Shown piece by piece: positions 1 to 5,310 of a DNA stretch of 7,166 nucleotides. Each line of letters starts with the position of its first letter. Position 1 is the first letter of the stretch. The DNA is from Pseudomonadota bacterium (lineage in GTDB: Bacteria > Desulfobacterota > Desulfovibrionia > Desulfovibrionales > Desulfovibrionaceae), in NCBI GenBank assembly GCA_023453335.1, contig JAEXTU010000160.1, positions 1 to 7,166 of the forward strand, in the 5' to 3' direction. The position numbers and the translations under genes are program-made. A model generated the notes under the pieces. It was not told the DNA's origin. It did no database searches and saw only the letters and a list, made by a program, of their open reading frames with translations.

Positions 1-562
1 GCTCCAGGGAGCGCACCGTCCCCGTGGAATGGAAGGCGATGCCCACCCGCACCCGGGCCGGGCCGGCCGGGCTGGCGAAGCGGTGGGTCTCCCCGGGCCA
101 GAAGGTGAGGCTTGCCACGGTCCCGACCGGGGTGAAGAGCACGGACATGGCCTTGAGCCGGCGCGGGCCTTGGGGCGTGGCCAGGTCCAGCTCCGGGGCC
201 AGGCGGTGCTCGTCGCGCCAAGACCAGTACCCGCCGCAGCGGCCGTAGAGCGGGAACACACGGCGCAGGCTCCCGTCCGGATGCAGGGTGATGAGCTCCG
301 CGGGCACGGTCCCCGCCGGGGTGGCGATGGGTGTGGGCTCCTGCAGGGGCAGCCTGCTGATGCCCCCGTCCGGGTGGAACTCCACGGCTTCCACCCGAGG
401 CCGGCGCACCTCGTCCTCGGCGTGCTGGGGCACCAGTTCGCCCCAGGGCGTGGCCAGGGGCGAGGGCGCTCCCGGCACGCAGGAGATCACGCCGCCGCCC
501 TCCCGGCGCTCCACGGACAGGGGCTCCCGGATGGGTCCCCAGGGGGTGTCTATGTGGCGCAT
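1..562 (-). CDS. Repeat-containing hypothetical protein, C-terminus cut by window edge
   Basis: The frame is open on the minus strand from ATG 562-560 to the left edge, giving 187 residues without a stop. The start is supported by AAGGAAA at 571-577, eight bases upstream. An earlier ATG further upstream meets a stop just before this start. The protein is built of repeats of about 35-48 residues. Each begins with a (T/S)P-x-G turn (residues 8-10, 38-41, 81-84, 129-132, 164-167), and from the second onward each leads into a beta-hairpin-like F/L-x-P-x-G-x-h-x-x-L segment, such as EFHPDGGISRLPL at 61-73 and LHPDGSLRRVFPL at 93-105. This pattern recalls MORN/YwqK-type repeat proteins, and I recall similar uncharacterised proteins in anaerobes. 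No signal peptide, membrane segment or catalytic motif is visible. It is transcribed divergently from the LUD gene. The gene is well supported; its function is unknown. Confidence 0.85.
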   Translation of the reverse strand, partial: MRHIDTPWGPIREPLSVERREGGGVISCVPGAPSPLATPWGELVPQHAEDEVRRPRVEAVEFHPDGGISRLPLQEPTPIATPAGTVPAELITLHPDGSLRRVFPLYGRCGGYWSWRDEHRLAPELDLATPQGPRRLKAMSVLFTPVGTVASLTFWPGETHRFASPAGPARVRVGIAFHSTGTVRSLE

Positions 563-583
563 CAATTCTGTTTCCTTCTTGTC

Positions 584-612
584 TTGCACATGGTGCTGTG
601 TTTCGTTTACAT
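584..612 (+). promoter_or_regulatory. Possible weak promoter for the LUD gene
   Basis: TTGCAC (584-589), a 17-base spacer and TTACAT (607-612) resemble sigma70 -35 and -10 boxes. They lie in the 59-base gap between the divergent genes at 562 and 622, which must hold promoters for both unless transcription enters from elsewhere. The predicted transcript would start within a few bases of ATG 622, so it would be nearly leaderless. This fits the lack of a convincing Shine-Dalgarno there. Both boxes are imperfect. Confidence 0.25.
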
Positions 613-621
613 GGGCGGACC

Positions 622-1308
622 ATGCAGGACAACGGTTCCCACGACTCCGACCCCAAGCACCGCTCGGCACGGGATTTCTGGCCCACGGTGCTGGCCGACG
701 TGCGCAAGCGCCTGGAGGCCAACGGCTTCGCGGCCTACCTGGCCGACGACCCGGCCCATGCCCGGCAGATCGTGATGGACTACATCCTGCCCGGGGTCAA
801 GCCGGCTTCCTTGTCCTGGGGCGACTCCCTCACCCTGGCCGCCACCGGGATCCTGGAGGAACTGCGCCAGGACCCGGAGTTGGACGTCATCACCACCTTC
901 GACCCGGCGGTACCGCGGGCCGAGATCATCGAGCGCCGGCGGCGGGCCCTCACCGTGGACCTCTTCCTCACCGGGGCCAACGCGGTCACCCGCGACGGCA
1001 TGCTGGTCAACCTGGACATGGTGGGCAACCGCACCGCGGCCCTGGCCTTCGGCCCCCGCCACGTCCTGGTGCTGGCCGGCCGCAACAAGGTGGTGGAGAA
1101 CCTGGCCCAGGCGGTGCACCGCATCAAGCACCAGGCCGCCCCGGCCAACGCCATGCGCCTGGGCGCGCGCACGCCCTGCGTCAAGACCGGCCGCTGCGAG
1201 GACTGCTCCAGCCCCGACCGGATTTGCAACACCTGGGCCATCACCGCCAAATGCGCGCCCCCCGGCCGCATCAGCGTGGTGCTCATCAATGCCCGGATGG
1301 GGATTTAG
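622..1308 (+). CDS. LUD-domain protein (LutC/YkgG-like, DUF162)
   Basis: This 228-residue cytosolic protein matches the stand-alone LUD (lactate utilization) family nearly end to end. Visible features are the N-terminal helix (residues 16-45), the SLSWGDSLTL segment (63-72) corresponding to the family's glycine-rich G-x-S motif, RRRRALTVDLFLTGANAVT (105-123), LVNLDMVGNR (128-137), and the APANAMRLG stretch (173-181). A C-terminal cysteine cluster follows (C186, C192, C195, C202), with CSSPDRICN at 195-203 and another cysteine at C211. LutC-type relatives act with LutA and LutB iron-sulfur proteins in L-lactate oxidation, but neither partner is in this window, so the substrate is unknown. The ATG at 622 is chosen because the family similarity starts shortly after it. 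An in-frame GTG at 598 would add eight residues and has no better ribosome binding site. The cysteine cluster could bind metal or a cluster, but this is unproven. Confidence 0.88.
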   Translation: MQDNGSHDSDPKHRSARDFWPTVLADVRKRLEANGFAAYLADDPAHARQIVMDYILPGVKPASLSWGDSLTLAATGILEELRQDPELDVITTFDPAVPRAEIIERRRRALTVDLFLTGANAVTRDGMLVNLDMVGNRTAALAFGPRHVLVLAGRNKVVENLAQAVHRIKHQAAPANAMRLGARTPCVKTGRCEDCSSPDRICNTWAITAKCAPPGRISVVLINARMGI

Positions 1309-1339
1309 TGCGGCTTGCCGCGCAGCGGCTTAGCCGCAC
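1308..1339. repeat. Two-tier GC-rich hairpin directly after the LUD gene
   Basis: GTGCGGCT (1308-1315) pairs perfectly with AGCCGCAC (1332-1339). Inside it GCCGC (1317-1321) pairs with GCGGC (1325-1329) around a three-base GCA loop. Only one and two T residues lie unpaired between the two tiers. The hairpin begins on the last base of the LUD stop codon. No run of T follows (next bases TTATG), so it is not a standard intrinsic terminator. The sequence can also be read as a direct repeat, with GCGGCTT at 1310-1316 and 1325-1331. It resembles a REP-type palindrome or an mRNA 3-prime stabilising structure. Confidence 0.7.
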
Positions 1340-1341
1340 TT

Positions 1342-1386
1342 ATGCAGGCCCCTGAAATACTGGAACAGTATTTCAGCGGCCTGCGT
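1342..1386. repeat. Long near-perfect inverted repeat (REP-like or structured RNA)
   Basis: GCAGGCC (1344-1350) pairs with GGCCTGC (1378-1384), and CTGAAATACT (1352-1361) pairs with AGTATTTCAG (1367-1376). The loop is GGAAC, and a single C-C mismatch separates the two stem parts. That gives 17 Watson-Crick pairs in an 18-position stem, extendable by T1343-G1385 and A1342-T1386. The inner arm is much richer in A and T than the surroundings. No T tract follows. It starts two bases after the previous hairpin, so the two probably form one element. Confidence 0.75.
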
Positions 1387-1528
1387 CTTACGCCCACCCT
1401 CTCCCCTAGTGTATCCAACGACGTTTTCGTCGCACCCCACGTCCCTTCCTGTCCCCGGAGTCACGGCGAGCCGTCAAGCCACCCTGCTTTTCCGTTCCCA
1501 TTTCCCTCCTGAACCGCTAGAATACGGC
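1387..1528. other. Intergenic remainder with two small hairpins
   Basis: This stretch is unusually pyrimidine-rich on the plus strand. It holds two minor palindromes: CGACG-TTTT-CGTCG (1419-1432) and ACGG-CGAG-CCGT (1463-1474). A GTG at 1409 opens the reading frame of the next gene early, but the 40 extra residues do not look like the DUF2784 family. I see no gene here. Confidence 0.5.
1495..1523 (+). promoter_or_regulatory. Possible promoter of the DUF2784 gene, near-leaderless transcript
   Basis: TAGAAT (1518-1523) resembles a -10 box, and TTCCCA (1495-1500) sits 17 bases upstream as a poor -35. A transcript from here would start at about ATG 1529, giving a leaderless mRNA. This agrees with the absence of a Shine-Dalgarno before 1529. 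The -35 match is weak. Confidence 0.25.
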
Positions 1529-1957
1529 ATGGACGCGGGCACCCTGCTCCTTCTGGCCGACGCCGTGCTCCTGCTGCACCTGGCGATGGCCGCCTTTCTG
1601 GGGCTCGGCCTGCCCCTGGTCTGGCTGGGGCGCTGGCGGGGCTGGGGCTTCGTGCGCTCCCCCTGGCTGCGCCTGACCCACTTGGGGGCCATGGCCTGGG
1701 TGCTGGGCGAAGACCTGCTGGGGCGGCTGTGCCCGCTCACCGAGTGGGAATGGTCCCTGCGCCAGGCCGCCCTGGCCCAGGGCCTGCCACGGCGGTCCTG
1801 GGTGGCGGACTGGGCCGGCCGGCTGCTCTACGCCGATCTGCCGGACTGGGCCTTCACCGCGGCCTATGCCGGTTTCTTCGGGCTGGTGCTGGCCACCGCC
1901 TGGGTGGTGCCCATCCGGTGGGGAAAACCCCGGCGCGAAGCCGGCCGGGTGGAGTGA
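1529..1957 (+). CDS. DUF2784-type small integral membrane protein
   Basis: The 142-residue protein fits the DUF2784 family, whose function is unknown. It has a first hydrophobic helix (about residues 4-33) containing LLHL with H17, a second segment around LRLTHLGAMAWVLGEDL (48-64) with H51 and E61, and the diagnostic CPLTEWEW stretch (68-75). An amphipathic part (76-105) follows, then a final membrane helix (about 108-128) and a basic tail (RWGKPRREAGR), which suggests a cytoplasmic C-terminus. DUF2784 members are commonly around 120 residues, so this one is slightly long. ATG 1529 is chosen over the in-frame GTG at 1409 because the family similarity starts there and the extension is low-complexity. 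No clear Shine-Dalgarno precedes it. It stands alone, since a separate promoter begins five bases after its stop codon. Confidence 0.75.
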   Translation: MDAGTLLLLADAVLLLHLAMAAFLGLGLPLVWLGRWRGWGFVRSPWLRLTHLGAMAWVLGEDLLGRLCPLTEWEWSLRQAALAQGLPRRSWVADWAGRLLYADLPDWAFTAAYAGFFGLVLATAWVVPIRWGKPRREAGRVE

Positions 1958-1961
1958 TGCT

Positions 1962-1991
1962 TTGACAGCGGCTCCGTGTCGCTGGTATTTT
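1962..1991 (+). promoter_or_regulatory. Sigma70-type promoter of the HDOD-diguanylate cyclase operon
   Basis: A consensus TTGACA (1962-1967) is followed by an 18-base spacer and TATTTT (1986-1991). This is the best housekeeping-type promoter in the window. Transcription would start near 1997-1999, leaving a leader of about 43 bases before TTG 2041. It starts five bases after the DUF2784 stop codon, so the signalling operon can be expressed independently of the gene upstream. Confidence 0.65.
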
Positions 1992-2025
1992 GCAAGATGG
2001 CGTGGGCGGAGCGCCGAGACCCGAT

Positions 2026-2034
2026 AAGGGGGGA
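2026..2034 (+). promoter_or_regulatory. Strong ribosome binding site that sets the HDOD start
   Basis: AAGGGGGGA ends six bases before TTG 2041, an ideal spacing. It lies 15 bases before GTG 2050, which is too far. It is also downstream of the in-frame TTG at 1990, which overlaps the -10 box. An ATG at 2034 is out of frame. These facts favour TTG 2041 as the start. Confidence 0.6.
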
Positions 2035-2040
2035 TGCTGC

Positions 2041-3303
2041 TTGGGACTGGTGAACATCGACGATCTGCAGGCCGGGATGATGCTGGAGAGCGATCTCATC
2101 GGCCCCAACAGCCGGTTCCTCCTCCCCCGGGGCGAGGTCCTCGATATTGCGCACATCCGCATGCTCAAGGCCTGGGGCGTGACCGAGGCCGACGTGAGCG
2201 GGGTCAGCCGGGAGCAGGCCCAGGCCCTGACCGCCGCCGAGGTGCCCCCTGAGTCCCTGGAACAGGCCAAGCAGACCCTGGCGCCCTATTTCGAGCGGGC
2301 CGACCTGGACCACCCGGCCATGAAGGAGATATTCCGCCTGTGCGTCCTGCGTTGGTCGCGCGGAGCGCCGGGCGACTGCACCTTGCCCGGCCGGGAATCC
2401 TGCGCCCTGCCCGCGGCCGGACCTGGCCCGGAAAAGGACGTCTTCGCCAAGGGCAAGGGCACGGCCACCTCCCTGGTGCGGTCCGAGATCGCGCTCTCCT
2501 CGTTCCCGGACATCTATTTCCAGATCAACGAGGTGCTCCAGTCTCCGCGCAGTTCGGCCTCGCACATCGCCGATGTGGTGAGCAAGGACACCAGCCTCAC
2601 CGCCAAGCTCCTCAAACTGGTCAACAGCGCGTTCTACGGCTTTCCCGCCAAGATCGACACCATCTCCCGGGCCATCGCCATCCTGGGCACCAACGAACTG
2701 ACCACCCTCGCCCTGGGCATCTCGGTGGTGGAGTACTTCGCCGACATCCCGGAAGGGCTGGCGGACATGAAGAGCTTCTGGAAGCACTCCATCGCCTGCG
2801 GGGTGCTCTCCCGCATCCTGGCCTCCCACAAGGTGGGCCTGTCCGAGGAGCGCTTTTTCGTGTCCGGGCTCATTCACGACGTGGGCCGGCTGGTGATGTT
2901 CAAGCGCCTGCCCTTTGCCGCCACCCAGGCCCTGGTGCTCTCCCGCTCCACCCGGACCCCGCTGCGCGAGGCCGAGCAGGAGGTCATGGGCTTCGACCAC
3001 GCCGCGGTGAGCGGGACCCTGCTCAAGTCCTGGAAGTTCCCGGCCACCCTGGAGTTGCCGGTGCGCTACCACCACGCCCCGGCCAGGGCCATGAACCATC
3101 TGGAGCCCTCCATCATCCACGTGGCCGACGTGCTGGCCGTGGCCATGTTCTATTGCAGCGGCACCGTCTATGTCCCGCCCCTGCAGGACAAGGCCTGGGA
3201 AAACCTGGGCCAGGGACCGGGCATCCTGGCCCAGGCCATGGCCCAGGCCGACCGCCAGATCTGCGAAATCCTCCGGGCCTTCCTGGGGAGCGACGAGAGA
3301 TGA
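2041..3303 (+). CDS. HDOD-domain signalling protein
   Basis: The 420-residue cytosolic protein begins with a small domain (residues 1-55, LVNIDDLQAGMMLESDL then LLPRGEVLDIAHIRMLKAWGV) of the kind that precedes many HD-GYP and HDOD domains. A variable linker (56-145) contains C101, C113 and C121. The HDOD domain (about 148-345) shows LVNSAFYGF (193-201), AIAILGTNEL (211-220), WKHS (247-250), GLIHDVGRL (276-284), FDHAAVSGTLLKSW (318-331) and YHHAP (343-347), then HVAD (360-363). HDOD domains are HD-superfamily relatives usually regarded as non-catalytic signalling or scaffold modules. Here several HD-type His/Asp positions persist (H279-D280, H344-H345), but there is no HD-GYP signature. The stop overlaps the next start by four bases, implying translational coupling to the diguanylate cyclase. 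The TTG start is chosen from ribosome binding site spacing and promoter position; GTG 2050 remains possible. Confidence 0.88.
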   Translation: MGLVNIDDLQAGMMLESDLIGPNSRFLLPRGEVLDIAHIRMLKAWGVTEADVSGVSREQAQALTAAEVPPESLEQAKQTLAPYFERADLDHPAMKEIFRLCVLRWSRGAPGDCTLPGRESCALPAAGPGPEKDVFAKGKGTATSLVRSEIALSSFPDIYFQINEVLQSPRSSASHIADVVSKDTSLTAKLLKLVNSAFYGFPAKIDTISRAIAILGTNELTTLALGISVVEYFADIPEGLADMKSFWKHSIACGVLSRILASHKVGLSEERFFVSGLIHDVGRLVMFKRLPFAATQALVLSRSTRTPLREAEQEVMGFDHAAVSGTLLKSWKFPATLELPVRYHHAPARAMNHLEPSIIHVADVLAVAMFYCSGTVYVPPLQDKAWENLGQGPGILAQAMAQADRQICEILRAFLGSDER

Positions 3304-5261
3304 GCGACCAGGAGCGCATCCACCACCTGGAGGAGCAGGTGCTCTATCTCCTGGAGGAGAAGCGCGCCGCACTCTCCGCCCTGGAGATGGCCGCCACCCT
3401 GGGCAATTTCGAGACCAGCCTGAACCAGCTGGACGACCCCACGGTCATCCTGCACGAGACCGCCACCCGGGTGCGCACCTTGGTCCGGATGAAGGCGGTG
3501 TCCTTCTTCCTGGTGGACGAGGAGGACTCCCGGTTCTACCAGGCCTACAGCGACCCGGCCTCCCGCAGCGCGGCCTTCGAACGGGAGGTGGACGCCCTCA
3601 TCGAGGACAAGACCTTCGCCTGGTCTCTGGGCCGCAACAAGCCGGTGATGGTCACCTCCCTGGCCGGGGAGCAGCTCATGCTGCACGCCCTGTCCACCAC
3701 CTCCCGCACCCGGGGCATCTTCCTGGGGGTGCTGGACCAGGACAAGAGCGATATCCTGGACACCTCCCTCATGCTCCTCACGGTCATCCTGCTGGCCAGC
3801 GCCCACGCCCTGGAGAGCTTCGAGCTGTACCGCCGCAACCGGGAGACTTCCCGCGAGCTGGAGCAGAACCTGGCCCGCTTGCGCGCCTCGGAAACCGAAC
3901 TCAAACGCTACCAGGAGACCCTGGAGGAGCAGGTGCGGGACCGCACCGCAGCCCTGTCCGAGAGCAACGAGCAGCTGGCCGGCGAAATCCGGGAGCGCAA
4001 GGCCTCGGAGATCCTGCTCCGGGAGAGCGAGGCGGTGATCCGCGCCCTGCTCGACGCCTCCACCGAGATCGCCGTGCTCATGGACACCGAGGGAGCCATC
4101 CTGGCCATCAACCAGGTAGGGGCCTCCCGCCTGGGCCGCTCCCCGGAGGAACTCCTGGGCGTGAACCTGCGCGAACTCCTGTCCCCGGAGGTGCTCGGCC
4201 CCCGGCTGGCGGCCATGGAGGAGTCCCGGCGGACCAAGGCCTGCCTGCACCTGCGCGACAGCGACCGGGGACGGCATTACGACAGCCACATCTGCCCGGT
4301 GTTCGACAGCCGGGGGGAGGTTTCGCGCATCGCGGTCTTCGCCCGGGACATCACCCGGGAGCTGGCCGCCGAGCAGGAGGTGCGCAAGCTCTCCCAGGCC
4401 GTGGTGCACAGCCCCTCGCTCATCCTCATCACCGACGCGGCCGGAACCATCGAGTACGTGAACCCCAAGTTCACCCAGGTCACCGGCTACACCTCCGAGG
4501 AGGCGGTGGGGAAGAAGCCCTCCATCCTCAAGTCCGGCCGGCACGGGGTCGAGTTCTACGCCCAGATGTGGCAGACCTTCGGCGCGGGAAGCGAATGGCG
4601 CGGCGAGATCTGCAACCGCACCAAGGACGGACGGGAGTACTGGGCCATGACCTCCATCTCCCCCATCCTGGGCGAGGGCGGCGGGATCGCGCACTACGTG
4701 GGCGTGGCCGAGGACATCACCAAGAAGATCCTCCAGGAGGAACACATCAAGTTCCTGGCCCTGCACGACGCCCTGACCGGCCTGCCCAACCGCAACCTGT
4801 TCATGGACCGGCTCACACAGGCCATCTCCTTTGCGGAGCGGCACAAGACCGTGGCCGTGGTCATGTATGTGGACCTGGACGACTTCAAGCAGGTCAACGA
4901 CCGGCACGGCCACGCCGCCGGGGACCAGGTGCTCAGGGAGGCGGCCAGCCGCCTGACCCGCTGCATCCGCACCGCGGACTCGGTGGCCCGGGTGGGCGGG
5001 GACGAGTTCGTCATCATCCTCCAGGACATCCGGGAGGAGCGGGAGATCGAGCTGGTGGCGCGGCGGGTGCTGGAGCGCTTCCAGGAGCCCTTCCCAGCCG
5101 GCGAGGCCCAGTGCCGGGTGGGGGCCAGCATCGGCATCGCCCTGTGCCCGGAGGACGGCCGCGACGTGGACACCCTGCTGCGCAAGGCGGACATGGCCAT
5201 GTACGCCATCAAGCACGGGGACAAGCTGGGATACCGCTACTTCCGCGACAGCGAGGCCTAG
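3300..5261 (+). CDS. GAF-PAS-PAS-GGDEF diguanylate cyclase
   Basis: The 653-residue protein should make cyclic di-GMP from two GTP. Domain order: a short N-terminal coiled coil (about 3-30), a GAF-like domain (about 38-175), a long charged coiled coil (about 176-245), PAS 1 (about 246-355), PAS 2 (about 364-475, with TGYTSEEAVGKKPSILKSG and EWRGEICNRTKDGREYW), and GGDEF (486-650). The catalytic domain looks complete: DALTGLPNR (490-498), metal-binding D525 in VDLDDFK, N533, GGDEF at 566-570, SIGIA (610-614) and the ADMAMY helix (630-635). The inhibitory I-site is intact as RTAD (557-560), exactly five residues before GGDEF. There is no EAL domain, signal peptide or membrane helix, so it senses cytoplasmic signals. 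PAS 2 resembles the NifL/Aer style, but cofactor binding cannot be read from sequence alone. ATG 3300 overlaps the HDOD stop, so the pair is probably coexpressed. Confidence 0.93.
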   Translation: MSDQERIHHLEEQVLYLLEEKRAALSALEMAATLGNFETSLNQLDDPTVILHETATRVRTLVRMKAVSFFLVDEEDSRFYQAYSDPASRSAAFEREVDALIEDKTFAWSLGRNKPVMVTSLAGEQLMLHALSTTSRTRGIFLGVLDQDKSDILDTSLMLLTVILLASAHALESFELYRRNRETSRELEQNLARLRASETELKRYQETLEEQVRDRTAALSESNEQLAGEIRERKASEILLRESEAVIRALLDASTEIAVLMDTEGAILAINQVGASRLGRSPEELLGVNLRELLSPEVLGPRLAAMEESRRTKACLHLRDSDRGRHYDSHICPVFDSRGEVSRIAVFARDITRELAAEQEVRKLSQAVVHSPSLILITDAAGTIEYVNPKFTQVTGYTSEEAVGKKPSILKSGRHGVEFYAQMWQTFGAGSEWRGEICNRTKDGREYWAMTSISPILGEGGGIAHYVGVAEDITKKILQEEHIKFLALHDALTGLPNRNLFMDRLTQAISFAERHKTVAVVMYVDLDDFKQVNDRHGHAAGDQVLREAASRLTRCIRTADSVARVGGDEFVIILQDIREEREIELVARRVLERFQEPFPAGEAQCRVGASIGIALCPEDGRDVDTLLRKADMAMYAIKHGDKLGYRYFRDSEA

Positions 5262-5310
5262 GGCCCGGCTTGCCAAGGGGCGGGAACCGGCGCATAACCG
5301 GCCGACCGCC

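Noticed and set aside
24..775. Plus-strand open frames across the left edge
   Set aside because: They are antisense to the repeat protein at 1-562, which has a ribosome binding site and regular protein repeats. Their own translations are low-complexity and run out of frame into the LUD gene.
1308..1339. Hairpin as a rho-independent terminator of the LUD gene
   Set aside because: The stem is strong but no T tract follows on either strand, so I list it as a repeat or structured element.
2340..3299. Upstream extension of the diguanylate cyclase frame into the HDOD gene (a 973-residue reading)
   Set aside because: The extension is Arg/Gly/Pro-rich shadow sequence. The ATG at 3300 overlaps the HDOD stop and begins recognisable coiled-coil sequence.
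1864..3372. 502-codon minus-strand open frame opposite the HDOD gene
   Set aside because: It is a compositional shadow of the HDOD coding sequence, with no recognisable motifs or ribosome binding site.
5262..5310. Repeated AACCGGC words and a CCGG palindrome between the cyclase and DUF401 genes as a regulatory site
   Set aside because: The words are short and expected in GC-rich DNA. No terminator or clear promoter is visible in the 49 bases.
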